Positions 43,173 to 54,412 of a stretch of DNA of 64,000 bases are shown here, one piece after another. Origin of the DNA: Lucinisca nassula (lineage: Eukaryota; Mollusca; Bivalvia; Lucinida; Lucinidae). The stretch is taken from positions 94,475,221 through 94,539,220 of the forward strand of contig OY757021.1 of the NCBI GenBank assembly GCA_963580285.1. Direction: 5' to 3'. Each line of letters begins with the position of its first letter. Position 1 is the first letter of the stretch. The notes beneath the pieces are model-generated. The model was not told where the DNA came from. It saw only the letters and a list, made by a program, of their open reading frames with translations, and searched no databases. The translations under genes were made by a program, and so were the position numbers.

Positions 43173-44180
43173 GCACACCTGTCACGTAGTGACGAGGTGA
43201 GCTGTTGGGATCCCTTTTTGTCTGTCGTGCATCCTGAGTGAGTACGTGCGTCCGTCCTTCCCTAAACAATTTCTTCAAACAACATCTCCTAAACCACTGA
43301 TCATATTTTGACAAAACTTCACAGGAATGATCCTTAGGTGGTCCCCTTTCAAAGTTGTTCAAATCGTTCCGGTCTGTTGCACATCTAGGTCACAGAAGCT
43401 AAAGATAGATTTTTTAACTGAACATTTTGAAAATCTTCTTCTCTGAAACCGCATGGTCATGGTCTTTGATATTTGGTATGAAGCTTCATCTAGTGGACCT
43501 CTACCAAGATTGTTGAGTCCCTTGGGCCAAAACTGGCCATGCCACATGGACCGTCCACTGGTTTTACATAGACTTATAAGGGAAAAAAACTTCAAAAATC
43601 TTCTTCTCTGAAACCAAGAACGCTCAAATTATAGCCCTGGGACCAAAAATTGCCTGCCCCAGGGCCCACTTGTTTTACATAGAGTTATATGCTAAAACCT
43701 TTAAAGATCTTGTCTGAAATCAGAAGGCCCAGGTCTTTGATATTTGGTACAGTACAGTTGCCGCGAAGCCTCGATTGTTTTCGCATCATGCGTGGATAAA
43801 TTGTATGTACCTAGCTTTATCTAGTGGACCTCTACCAAGATTGTTCAAATAATAGCCCTGGGGCCCAAACTGGCCCCACCTGGGGCCCACTGGTTTTACA
43901 TAGACTGACAAGGGAAAAAGCTTTAAAACTCTTGGCCCAAGTCTTTGATATTTGGTAAGTAGCTTCATCCAGTGGACCTCTACCAAGATTGTTCAAATTA
44001 TAGCCCTGGGGCCAAGGGCCTACTTGTTTTACATAGACTTATAAGGAAAAAACCTTTAAAAATTTTCCTGTCTGAATTCAAAAGGCCCAGGTCTTTGATA
44101 TTTGGTGTGCTTCATCCATTGGACCTCCACCAAGATTGTTCATCACACGTCCTTGAAGTTTGGTCCATCAAAACATTTTG
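43173..44180 (+). repeat. Hairpin-ended tandem element, GTCACGTAGTGAC type
   Basis: It begins with an imperfect hairpin, GCACACCTGTCAC/GTGACGAGGTGAGC (43173-43202), then GTACGTGCGTCCGTCC. Repeated units follow: TCTTTGATATTTGGTA, AGCTTCATCTAGTGGACC, TACCAAGATTGTTCAAAT, ATAGCCCTGGG and TTTTACATAGACTTATAAGG near 43460, 43740, 43940 and 44090. The same 5' end is at 63736-64000. Confidence 0.85.
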
Positions 44181-44276
44181 AGAATGTCCAAATATAAAAA
44201 CTCTGATGCAGTTTCAATTTTCTTAAGAAATGGCTGACTGTCACTTTATGAATTACTTGTGGACATAACTTTGGCT

Positions 44277-44505
44277 TTAACCCATTTAGTACCAGAAACC
44301 CCCAAAAGGGTACCCTGGCAAACAGCGAAGGCCCCGATCAGACGCCGCAGAATGCGGCATCTGATCAGGGCCTACACTGTTTGCAAAAAGTTAAGCCATT
44401 TTCCAAACAAATTTTGAAGACAGCACAACCTGACACCCCTAAACTGTGAAATGGACCCCTGCTATATATAAGAAGGAAGATTCCATTTGGTACAGAAAGA
44501 GTTAA
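44277..44505 (+). mobile_element. TTAA-ended MITE M1, copy 1
   Basis: Starts TTAACCCATTTAGTACC and ends GGTACAGAAAGAGTTAA, inverted termini with TTAA at both ends. The palindrome GCAAACAGCGAAGGCCCC... ...GGGCCTACACTGTTTGC occupies 44318-44394. Copy 2 (45340-45552) is in the opposite orientation. Confidence 0.85.
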
Positions 44506-44577
44506 GATGATTCAGATGAAATATAATAAAATTCCTATAATAAGACCATCTTTGGGACAGTTCAAAAGTGGTCTTTA

Positions 44578-44875
44578 GCCATCCTTGGTAGCTCAGTCAG
44601 ATGCATGTCTGATCAGGGGGACACAGGTTCGATACCTGCCAGGGTCGGCAACGTTCTTTAGTGGAGATTGATCATGAAATCTTTTCTACGGTCATTCTCT
44701 CCCTTCTGCTGATTCAAGAAGGGCAGTTGTCAGTTTCTAGCAAAAGAACCACTATACTGGTTAACCGCTCACCTATAAGCCTGTCCAGTAAAAATGTGGA
44801 TAGGTAAACTGACCGGCTCAAAAATGTCCTAAATAGTGTTAACTGGGTTGTTAAACTCCAATACAAACAAACAAA
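44578..44875 (+). mobile_element. CAAA-tailed tRNA-derived SINE (type S3)
   Basis: CCTTGGTAGCTCAGTCAG (A box), ACAGGTTCGATACCTGCC (B box in its stem), then GTGGAGATTGATCATGAAATC, ATTCTCTCCCTTCTGCTG and TGTCAGTTTCTAGC. It ends TTGTTAAACTCCAATACAAAC plus (AAAC)n. GTCTTTA flanks both sides. It was inserted at the centre of a palindrome, TTCAAAAGTGGTCTTTA / AAGACCACTTTTGAACAG. Confidence 0.87.
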
Positions 44876-45120
44876 TGTGTCTTTAAGACCACTTTTGAAC
44901 AGACCCAAAGGTGGTCTCTTATTAGGAGACACTGGGTGTAGAAAATACAAAGAAAGAATAACTGAAACCTTCTAAGCTTTTAAAAGCACTTTGCAGATTT
45001 AGTCTTAAAGGTGCATTATTGAGCTATCGGGCTTCAAAAATGAAAAGCGTGTTTTTCGGTTTTATTTCTTCTATTAATAGATCTTAATAGAGGAATTCTA
45101 CTGTATCAAGCCTTCGTTTC

Positions 45121-45317
45121 TTAACCCTTGTCCCCCACAGATCCCCTACCTTTGCAAACATTGCAGACCCTGATCAGGAGCCATCCAATCAGGATCTACA
45201 GTCATAGTGTTAGTGAATATGAATGAGTACATTATATCAAGTACCCTGCAATTTGGTTGGTTGATGGTCAGAAATAAATATATGGAAAATTAATTAATTC
45301 AGCTGGACAAAGGTTAA
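45121..45317 (+). mobile_element. TTAA-ended MITE M2, copy 1
   Basis: TTAACCCTTGTCCCCCAC ... GCTGGACAAAGGTTAA. The centre has TTTGCAAACATTGCAGACCC and a shortened hairpin. It is aligned with 46140-46348 by TTGG(T)TTGATGGTCAGAAATA against GGTTCAAAGTCAGAAAT-like sequence. Confidence 0.75.
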
Positions 45318-45339
45318 AAATTTAGGATGTCCTGCTAGT

Positions 45340-45552
45340 TTAACCTATTTTGTACCAAATGGAATCTTCCTCCTTAAATATAGCATTTAGGGGTGTCAGG
45401 TTGTATTTTCTTCAAAATTGATTTGGAAAATGGCTGAACTTTTTGCAAATAGTGTAGGCCCTGATCAGACACCGCATTATGCGGCATCTTATCTGGGCCT
45501 GCACTGTTTGCCAGGGTACCCGTTTTGGTGTTTCCGGTACAAAATGGGTTAA
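45340..45552 (-). mobile_element. TTAA-ended MITE M1, copy 2
   Basis: TTAACCTATTTTGTACC ... GGTACAAAATGGGTTAA gives ~17-bp inverted termini. The palindrome is at 45445-45511. The internal CATTTAGGGGTGTCAGGTTG is the reverse complement of the same block in copy 1. Confidence 0.87.
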
Positions 45553-45767
45553 GGGTCAATAATGCTTTTCTTCCATATATATTGTAGAGTTCTCTTTATG
45601 TCTGCTTACAGTAAGATGGACAAATGCAAGCATGTGTCAAAAATAAGACCAGCCTGGGATCACTCTATTCTCAACCCAGAGAAATGGATGTGTTATGTGT
45701 GCAGGGAAACAGAGAGTGTTTGGGTAAAGTATTTATTGAGTTTTTTTTCTTTACTATTATCCTGATG

Positions 45768-45989
45768 AACACAACAAGCCCTACCTTTGCAAACAGTGTA
45801 GATTCAGATCAGAGGGCTTCTGCTGGAGCCATCTGATCAGGATCTACACCCTTTCTAGACAAGAAGTCATCTGATCAGGATCTAGATTGTTATTCATTTT
45901 TGTTGATTTGAATGGATACATTAAGTTATTTGATTGGCTGATAATCAGAAATGGGTGTAGCTAAATTTATTCAGCAGCGTAAGGGTTAA
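45768..45989 (+). mobile_element. TTAA-ended MITE M2, copy 2 (left end lost)
   Basis: CCTTTGCAAACAGTGTAG, ATCTGATCAGGATCTACAC and a GTAAGGGTTAA right end. The left TTAA end is replaced by unrelated sequence. Confidence 0.65.
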
Positions 45990-46020
45990 GGATACTCTTA
46001 TTTTGCTGTCAGTGTAATAA

Positions 46021-46600
46021 GGCCTAAAAAAATATAGCTGTGTTTTCGCTAACCCCACCGCGCCCTGATTTTTTGTGCCGGCCCTGCAAGTTTTATGGCC
46101 ATCCAGAAAAAAATAAAAAGATTTTCTTACCTGCTGACCTTAACTCTTACCTTGCTGTTCACGACAACCCGTATCTTTGGAAACAGTGTAGATCCAGATC
46201 AGATGGCTTCTGAAGAAGCCATCTGATCAGGATCTACACTGACATTCAGTTTATGAATTTGTAGGAATCAATTACATGAAGAAATCTGATTAGTTCAAAG
46301 TCAGAAATGGGTGGGGCTTATCTGAATATTAAGCAAGAGAAGGGTTAATATTTTATGTTGATAAAATATCAGAGAACTGTCAAAATAGCAAAACTAATAC
46401 TTAAAATCCTGGTCTTTTGCTTCCTTGATGCTCTAAACCTCATTATTTAAATGTTTTCTGGTGATATGGCTGGAATTAAGCCCTTTTAAAGATTTTTGCT
46501 CTTTCCATCAAATAAAAAGCTGACAAAAAATAAAAAATTTAATCGACCAACCGACCCTAATTAATTTCGGCATGTAAGCTGAAACACAGCTATTTTTAAT
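46021..46600. mobile_element. Candidate MITE with AGCTGTGTTT inverted ends
   Basis: 46027-46060 reads AAAATATAGCTGTGTTTTCGC. 46562-46597 reads the inverse, GTAAGCTGAAACACAGCTAT. A similar left end (AAAAATTGTTTGTTTCAGGTAACCC) occurs at 37978. M2 copy 3 lies within it. Boundaries are approximate. Confidence 0.5.
46140..46348 (+). mobile_element. TTAA-ended MITE M2, copy 3, parent-like for the satellite
   Basis: TTAACTCTTACCTTGCTG ... AGCAAGAGAAGGGTTAA. The interior CTGCTGTTCACGACAACCC-like block, TTTGGAAACAGTGTAGATCC, AGCCATCTGATCAGGATC and ACATTCAGTTTATGAATTTG is collinear with one full 122-bp satellite monomer at 27317-30252. Confidence 0.87.
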
Positions 46601-46975
46601 CCCCCGCCACGAAGCGGAGCAGAGATTATAGGAATGGCCTTTGTCTGTCTGTCTGTCCATCCATCCATCTGTCTGTCTGTAACACTTTCTTGTCCACTCC
46701 ATATCTCCTAAACCCTTTGATAGATTTTCATTAATCTTTGGTCAATTTTTTGTCTCAGTGAGCTGATGTGCAGAACCCATAAATGAACCATGCCCACTCA
46801 AGGTCAAGGTCACAGTTGAAGGTCACGAGTTTGAAACTTGGAATTTTGTGTCCGTTCCATATCTCCTTTACCCTTCAAAGGATTTTCATTGAACTTTGGT
46901 CAAATATTCTTGTCAGTGAGCTGATGTGCAGAACCCATAAATGAACCATGCCGACTCAAGGTCAAGGTCCCTCAT
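46597..46975 (+). repeat. Hairpin-ended tandem element, CCCCCGCCACGAAG type
   Basis: Starts TAATCCCCCGC/GCGGAGCAGAGATTA (46597-46628), then CTGTCTGTCTGTCC and CATCCATCCATCTGTCTG. Two units follow with CCATATCTCC(T/T), AGTGAGCTGATGTGCAGAACC, CTCAAGGTCAAGGTC. It is short; 46976-47400 shows no further feature. Confidence 0.82.
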
Positions 46976-47474
46976 TGGGACGGTTCTAACAAGTACCCAC
47001 AACCTATGTCTTGGAGCAGAAATATTAAAAATAATGTATACCCCCATAAACCCCAGGTAACTCAGTATTAAGTGGGGTTTAGGGTGTGTTCATTTCTCGG
47101 ACTTGTCCACGTGATGTCATGAGACAATATCTTGTGGGAGGCAACTCTTTCCAAAACTACAATCAACCTTCTTTTAAGTCTTTTTAATGACAGGTTTCAA
47201 TAGAACAAATCCTTAGTTAAGGACGAGACGGATTAATGGGGATATCCAAGAACATTTTATTTGAATAAGTCCAAGAAACAAATACTGTGGGCATACCCAT
47301 GGTATTTTTTTTCTTACACTTTATTAAGAGGAAATGCCCTTTAGTACCAATCATAATACTTCTTATTGCATTTCTTTAAAGCACCAAAATGTTAGGTAGC
47401 AAATACAGTAAAATTCTGCTATTAAGACCACCTAAAATTAAGACTAATTCTGCGTTAAGAAGCTTACTTAGCAG

Positions 47475-47879
47475 TAGGGCTGGCTAATCGGAGCTGAAAA
47501 GATAACCGATTAACAGTGATGTCATTGCGATCGACAATCGATTAGTAATCACTGAAGATTTGGTCATAATTTTACCTGTCTGGCTTTCTGTTTGAGCACG
47601 ACACCTTCCATCTGTTGTAGTTTACCATATGTATTTGAACAGACAGGCCTGAGCAAACAGTGTAGACCCAGATGAGACGCCGCAGAATGCGGCGTATTCT
47701 GCGGCGTCTCATCAGGCTCTGCACTGTTTGCTAGTCATCCACTATTTTAGACACAACTTTGGGTATTAAATTGTATTATCAAATAATCGATTACAGGCAA
47801 AATAGTAATGATAATCATTTTTGTGGAATTTATCGATCAATTAATCGATTATCTGATTAAACCTGTCAGCCTAATCTGC
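47475..47879 (-). mobile_element. hAT-like MITE, reverse sibling of 41830-42220
   Basis: It starts TAGGGCTGGCTAATCGG. Direct repeat CTTACTTAGCAG flanks it (47463-47474 and 47880-47891). The palindrome at 47653-47731 is the longest in the window: GCAAACAGTGTAGACCCAGA with its inverse, around a GCCGCAGAATGCGGC centre. It splits a third repeat (CTGCTATTAAGACCACC ... GTGGTCTTAAAGACC). Confidence 0.82.
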
Positions 47880-47954
47880 CTTACTTAGCAGGATGCAGTT
47901 ATACTTTCTTTGTGTTTTCTGCATACAGTGTCCTCTGTTGAGAGACCAACTTTT

Positions 47955-48012
47955 GCACTTTTCAAAAGTGGTCTTAAAGACCAATTTTGAACAGTCCCAA
48001 AGGTTGTCTTAA
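47955..48012. repeat. Palindrome TTCAAAAGTGGTCTTAAAGACC
   Basis: An uninterrupted version of the palindrome that SINE S3 split at 44550-44910 (AAAAGTGGTCTTAAAGACCA, then GAACAGTCCCAAAGG). Confidence 0.78.
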
Positions 48013-48305
48013 TATGTGACGCGTCATGAGATTTTGTGCCCAAATGGGGCATTACGTCATTCCGAGAAAACGTGAATATATCGTGACGTCGTAGTTGACG
48101 TAGCTAATTTATGACGCACCTGTTGCTAATAATTTTTCAAACAAGAGCCATTTATATTGTAAATTATAAAGTTTGCTTAGGATTTATAAGCAAAATAAAA
48201 AGCCGTTTCTTGTTTTCATACTTGGAAGATATGACGAAAAAGAATAATATTTTGACCGGTAATATTGATTTTACGTAAATAGTTATAAATCGTCCCGTTT
48301 GTAAA

Positions 48306-48379
48306 GCTCCGAGTAGCGCAATCGGCAGAGCACCTCCCCTCCAAGAATGGGATTGCTGGTTCGAGTCCCGTCCTGATCC
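48306..48379 (+). pseudogene. tRNA-like relic, possibly Trp-type
   Basis: GAGTAGCGCAATCGGCAGAG (A box) and CTGGTTCGAGTCCCG (B box) are tRNA-like, and CTCCAAG would place CCA in the anticodon. The anticodon stem needs an extra base and the acceptor ends (GCTCCGA and TGATCC) do not pair. It is followed by a T run. It is a decayed tRNA gene or the head of an unlisted SINE. Confidence 0.45.
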
Positions 48380-48534
48380 TTTTTTTTTTCCAGCGTTTTT
48401 TCTTTCCTTTTAAATAAGAATTTTGCAGGACTGTTGCGAGAATTGCATTCCTTAACACCATATACATGATCACCAAAAGTTCAAAGTACGAAATTTTGGA
48501 TCATAGTATTTTTCGGGTAATTGTTCGTTTCAGG

Positions 48535-48803
48535 TTTGTTTGTTTGTATTGGAGTTTAAAGCCCAGTCAACACTAATTAGGTCATTTAGTGCCGGTCAGT
48601 TCACCTGTCCACACTTTTCCTGGGTAGGCTAATGCGTAAGTTATTAACTAGTACAGTGTACATTCTTTCGCCAGAAACTGACAACTGTCCTTCTTGAACA
48701 AGGGGAAGGGAGAGAATGACCGTAGAAAAGATTTCATAATCAATCTTCACGCAAGAATGTTGCTGAACCCGGCAGGTATCGAACCTGCGTTCTCCTGATC
48801 AAC
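48535..48803 (-). mobile_element. SINE S3, copy lacking the tRNA 5' end
   Basis: (TTTG)n at 48535, TATTGGAGTTTAAAGCCC, GTCAGTTCACCTGTCC, GACAACTGTCCTTCTTG and GGCAGGTATCGAACCTGC (B box). The sequence leaves the family just beyond the B box, so the A box is missing. Confidence 0.83.
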
Positions 48804-49239
48804 TTTGATAGGCTAATTAATTTGCACTTTCGCACGGTTCGGTTTTAATAGATCCCTTGATTCAGAAGGTTTTATACAAAGGGTCCATGATGTCAAAAAC
48901 AGCAGATCTGGCATTACATATTAAGTCTTTCAAATCTAATTTGCCTATTTTATATCAAATAATTTGTTAACTAAATAGCACACGAGTATGCCCCTCATTT
49001 TCAGCCACTTCTATCCAGGTTTAATTCCTGATCAGCATGCAGTATAGTGGTCATCAATCCAAGCACATTGTAAGACCATATTGAGTCAAAATCAGCACCT
49101 TCATGAATGCGGACGGATAAGTTCATGAGAGCCTTTGGTGTAATCAAACAATAAATAATGTGTTGATTTCTTAAAGGAAAGCATTTGCTCCTGAGTTGCG
49201 AAATGTTGTGCCCTTTGGCAAGACACTTTAATAAATGTT

Positions 49240-49521
49240 CGGCCCCCTCCCATCGGGGCTTGAAGAAACATATGGGCTGCGAGATGCTTCCACGATTCCA
49301 ACCCGCACACGAGTACTGGTAAACCGCTTAGAGGATCTGCCCAGGCAAAGCGGTGCGAATTGGACCGTCCATGTTGATAAACCCTATTGGTTTCATTGGG
49401 CGACAGGGCTTGACATGTCATTTCATCTCAATGTCGGGTTAAAGTCCCACAAAATTGGAAGCAATGTCTCCAAAATGATCTTTACAGTGTTGACGGGGAC
49501 GTTAAACCTCAAATCAATCAA
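49240..49521 (+). mobile_element. X retroposon with 13-bp duplication
   Basis: GGCCCCCTCCCATCGGGGC to GTTAAACCTCAAATCAATC. TTTAATAAATGTT at 49227-49239 and TTTAATTAATGTT at 49522-49534 flank it. A short deletion removes part of the head (GATGCTTCCACGATTCC). Confidence 0.88.
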
Positions 49522-51441
49522 TTTAATTAATGTTACATTTGCACCTATCACTGGGAACATCGGCACATGTACACGTATATGCACCACTTTCAATTCAAGG
49601 GTTGCACAAAAAGTTACTTTGAATTCTATACTCCCATAAGTTGGATGTGTTGAGAACTGTAGGTTGGTAGAATGACGAATCCAGGCTAACATATTTTAAA
49701 ATTGAGATTTAGTCTTACACGAATATAATATAAAGTAATTATGGTACTGAGTCCGAGTCTGGCTCTGGTCACATGTGAGACACCAAACTGTGTAACGGAA
49801 GGTCATTTTTCTTCTCCGGGTATTCCAGTTTTCGCCCACCATTGATTAACGATCGGTTCGATATGTGAAATAATCTTGAAAAGACCGTAAGATCACCCCA
49901 CCCACCAAATGAAAAAAGGAAAGAAAAAAAGAATGGTACTGCTGCCTGTGTTACCATTTACCTTACGATTTAGAAAAAATAACCCGCAGCGTTTAATTTA
50001 CCGCGTTTAATTTACTGGTACTGAAATGTTCGGTTGTTTCAGCTTAACACTGAAGTACATACACCATGCAGCCTCGTATATTTCTCCAAGCCCTGATGGG
50101 TGAGGGAAAACAACACCAGTTTATGTATAAGAATCAATTCAATAACTGCAAGTCAAGTATCATTTAAAGTCATTTGAATTATCATCACTTTTAATGATTA
50201 TATACGAAATGAATGTTTTGACTCTATATTAATGTGTTTGTTTCTGTTGCTGAAACTGCGAATACAGCTGCAACTGCATGTTTTGATTCGTATTAGTGTA
50301 CTGGTCATGTTTGGTGATGTTAGTTTATAAGTACTTTAATTTTGTTTGCATAAAGTATTACTGTAACTGCGAGTTTGCCTGTGTCAAATATTGCAATGTA
50401 ATTTTACACCGAAAATGAGATGAGTTTTATTGTTCAGAGAAAAAGATAATTTAAGTTATAATGTTAAATAATGGCTGGCGGTATTCACTTTTACTAGGAA
50501 TTCTCTATGACCCTGGTAGAGCCCACATATGTATTATAGCCGTGCAACCCTCTCTCGACCTTGTGGTTTATCGTGACAAGTGGTGCCCTTACAATATTCA
50601 ACAACATCTTCCTGTGTGGAATGGAATATCTGACTTGATTTTATGGCAAGGTTATACCTCATTATATTTAACTGATAGGCCCATGTGTTCCACAGAAGGA
50701 CATTAATCTGTCGAAATTTTGGTATAGCAAGATTGTATCATGCATGATAGAAATGGTTCTTCCAAGTATCCATAACTATGTTAGTTAAAATAACAGATAC
50801 CCTTATAACCCCCAATTCTCTGTATAAAGCTTTTGTTTGTTTGTTTGTGTTATACAACCTTATCAACACTATTTATGTCATTTTGGAAACATTGATGCCA
50901 ATCTTATGGGACTTTTACCCGGCATTGAGAAAATATTACATATCAAACACCCTGCATAAACAAACTGCTAGGGTTTATTTGCAGAACTCGCTATAACTAC
51001 TTTGCCTGGGCAAACTAAGACCTTTTTAGCGTTTTATAAAATTGTGCTCATGTTACGTCAGGTAGGCGCGATGTAGCCAGTTTATTTCTCCTAGCCTTGA
51101 TGGTAGGTGCCGGTATGTAAAATTTGTTTTGCAAGGATGTCCATGACAAGGAGATGCTATTAGCTTTACATTTGTACAGTTTGCATACACAATTGCACAC
51201 ATACTCACACAAGGATGTAAATGTCAACTTTACTTCATTCTGCGATTATAGACCCCAAATCATGATAATACAAGTAATATGTTGGTGGATGGGGTAATCT
51301 GACAAAATACTTATGAATTACATGTATGCCATTATTTAATGCAGATCAATGATTTATTTACAATACAAAAATTTGCTATAATTGCAATGATGTACATACA
51401 ATTTTGTCGAAAAGTAAAGGATTGTGCGTAAATTTTCCGTG

Positions 51442-51484
<43 letters not shown>

Positions 51485-52140
51485 CAATTTTCATATGGAA
51501 TTCATATTTTATTAGCCACCATATTTTATTCATTCCACCACTATGACCTTGAATGTAGCAATGTGTGTTAAAAAGTCTGCTCCCAAAAGCCAGACTTTGC
51601 AGTTAAAGTAATTGGTACAGTCCAATCCTTGGCTATTTAGATGTACGTAGCATTCAAACAAATTGATGTTGGTGACATACATACATATAATGTAAGTAGG
51701 TGGGCTACTCTATATCCACCCATTTTAAATTTGTTGCCATGGCAACAGAATTCTTCCCAACAAATATATAACGAATGATTGCTACTGGGTGAAAAAATAA
51801 ATGTGTGAAAGCATGCTGTGCTGATATTTTGTTTTCTCTGAATGCTTAATGAGGCTTTGGAGTCAAGAATAACTAGCAAATATACATCTAAAATGACTGA
51901 AAATGCAAATTTTCGCATATTCAGGGTCAGTCTTTAAAGACCTATATCTCGTATACCGCTCAATGTTTTCATCTGAAATTTCACATATGCACTTCAGTAT
52001 TATAAAGCTATCAGAAAATGGCAAAAACTCATTTTCGGTCATGGACCCCATTTGGACCCAAAATCTCATGGCTGGTCACATATAGGAATTTTACTGTACA
52101 TGTTCTTTCATCAGTCCTCTATATTTAATTTAAAGACCAG
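49522..52140. other. 2.6 kb with almost no recognisable feature
   Basis: Only an X tail relic (about 50855-50935, minus; AACACTATTTATGTCATTTTG), two short X head relics (50070-50105, 51067-51110) and a (TTA)n microsatellite (51447-51485) are seen. Short frames are in random context. Confidence 0.7.
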
Positions 52141-52310
52141 GGGCCCGTTTCACTAAACTTCGTAACTTTACGAAATTCGTAGACTTAAGAACTCGACTTA
52201 CGAAATTCTTAAGAAAATCACGGGTGCGTTTCACTAACGTCTTCCTAAGTTAAATGACTTACGAATTTCGTAGCTAAGAATTCGTAGCTATATACTCTCT
52301 AATGCTGAAG
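52141..52310 (+). repeat. Left member of an inverted terminal-repeat pair
   Basis: GGGCCCGTTTCACTAAACTT, CGTAACTTTACG and GTGCGTTTCACTAACGTC are matched inversely at 58846-59016. The block is built of short TTACGAA/TTCGTAA and CTTAAG palindromes. Confidence 0.75.
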
Positions 52311-52515
52311 ATAAATATTTTACGCACGGAGGTTGAGATTGCGGGAATTTATTGTAATAAAAACACGTTTTAGACATGAGGACTCACATGTTTTGTTGGT
52401 TTAGATTTACTTTGACCGATTGCGAGGAGCAAAAAAACGAAACATTTTGAATGGGGAAAAATAAATATCTAGTAAACCTGTTTGCATCAAAGTTGTTTCA
52501 TTCCATCGGCGCTGT

Positions 52516-52681
52516 TAGAAGCCTCCGTGGTGCAGTGGTTACGCTACTCGCCTTGTAAACCAGGGATCGCAGGATCGATCCCGGGCTTCTCCAGACTTTC
52601 GGATGAGTCTTTAAACCGAGGTCCCGTCTCCGTATGACCTAAGCTGTTGGTGGGACGTAAAACTAAAACTCACTCACTCAC
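52516..52681 (+). mobile_element. tRNA-Thr-headed SINE
   Basis: TAGAAGCCTCCGTGGTGCAG, CGCCTTGTAAACCAGGGATC (TGT anticodon-like loop), GGATCGATCCCGGGC, tail to (ACTC)n. TCCATCGGCGCTGT and TCCATCGGTGCTGT (52502-52515, 52682-52695) are the target duplication. Confidence 0.92.
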
Positions 52682-52919
52682 TCCATCGGTGCTGTGAAGA
52701 AGTCATAGAGGGAACGGACAGGCCCAAGTTAAATGATGAAAGCTGGCAAATATCTGTCATACCTGCACACTGTGTTGTCATTATTTATGTGTTACGTAGT
52801 TATCAATGACGTCATCAATTTAAATACGCAAGGGAGCTTACTCCGACTCATGTCTTATGGTCGGGTAAAACCTAGGCATAGGCCTAGCCTGTATCGGTAG
52901 CCGATTCATTTAAGTTGCT

Positions 52920-53165
52920 TGTTTGAATTGACGTTTAACGTCCCCGTCAACACTATTTAGGTCAATTTGGAGACGTTGCTTCCAATTTTGTGGGACTTTA
53001 CCCAATGAAACCAATACTCCGAGTAGGGTTTTATAAATATGCATGAATTGTCCGACTCGCATTACTTTGCGGTTACCAGAAGCCTACTCTGACCTGTGCG
53101 GTCGGTTTCAGCTCTGTGCGGAAGCACCATGCTGTCAAATCTATTTCGCATAGCCCGACAAAGTT
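52920..53165 (-). mobile_element. X retroposon, diverged antisense copy
   Basis: GACGTTTAACGTCCCCGTC to CTGTGCGGAAGCACCATG. It lacks ~20 bp in the middle and is more diverged than the other copies. Confidence 0.78.
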
Positions 53166-53437
53166 GAAAACAATAGTTCTTCGCTAAACTTTCGGAATAT
53201 TTCGAATATCTAGCACCGACCGAAGAGCCAGTACTGTTTGTTGGTAGTTAAATCTTCAACACAATTTTTTTTTTCCTATCTTCTCGCCTCATAACCATAC
53301 ATAGCCTATCTCTTATGGTCATTTAATAAGCACATCAGGACGTCTCTTTTTCAATTACGGATTTTTTCCCCCTTTCTCTGGTAAATCTGTAGACCTAGAC
53401 ATGTACTTTACAATAGACCCCCCATGATGGTTTCTTG

Positions 53438-53690
53438 GTTGGGCTCCCGCCCATCGTGGCTTGGAGAAATAGATTAGGCTGCATGGTGCTTCCATGCAGA
53501 GCTGAATCTACTGGTAAACTGCTTCTGCTAAAGTGGTGCGTATCGGACCGTCCTATTGGTTTCATTGCGGGCGGCGGCATGGATTGTCAGTTCATCTCAA
53601 TATCGGATAAAAATCCCACAAAGTTGGAAGCAACGTCACCAAAATGACCTATGTAGTGTTGACAGAGACGTTAAACCTCACATCAAACAA
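53438..53690 (+). mobile_element. X retroposon copy
   Basis: CTCCCGCCCATCGTGGCTTG to AGAGACGTTAAACCTCACATC and CAAACAA. A short deletion removes part of the CCGACCCGCACACG block. Possible imperfect duplication ATGATGGTTTCTTGG / ATGATTTCCTGG. Confidence 0.8.
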
Positions 53691-54412
53691 ATGATTTCCT
53701 GGTGGTTTATATGGGCTATGATGGTGCTAGTTAGCTTACAAGGCCCGATCGTCCTAATGCATTTGGAGCATAGTGGGTCATTTGTCTAAGTTCTGTGCTT
53801 GCAACAGGTGCGGAATGTTTATTTTTTTTTTATTTATTTATCAAATCTCAGTTCCATAACACACACGGTTTCGAATAAAGTGTACCTTATTTCATTGTTT
53901 AATTACAAACACCAACTGTTCTGATCACTTCCTGCTGATATGAATTTTTAAAGTTTTAAAACATTTGTTTTAAATCATTTAAGAAACAGTGGCATGCGTG
54001 CGTGCGTGTTTTTATTTATTTATTACTATTTTTTTTTTTGGAGTGGGGTGGGGTGTTGGGGGATGAGGAGGAGCGGGTCTATTAAAGGAGCCTTTGGATT
54101 TTTTCGTTATTCTCATCAAAATATTGTCTTGGTATTGACGAGATTCTGGATACTGCTCCTAGAGAATTCATTGCCCATTTCTCTTCTAGATGGTCTAATG
54201 GGGAGACCGGGGCTAGTTGGTCCGCGGGGCAAGTTCGTCAAAGGCCAATTACTCTGAACTAAGAAAAGCTCTGTAGACTTTCCGCTTTGTGTCATGCCGT
54301 ATTCCACTTCGATTCCAAACACTTTCACGTAGTCGGCCAGATGATGCACTAGCTTGCAGTTATATTTGCAATCCTGGCATTGACTTCATTATCAATGTGC
54401 ACGACTCTTGAA

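Noticed and set aside
49235..49692. ORFs of 89-134 codons on both strands
   Set aside because: They coincide with an X retroposon copy. The same peptides recur wherever X occurs.
50461..50706. 81-residue ORF
   Set aside because: No recognisable motif, ordinary base composition, and no supporting context.
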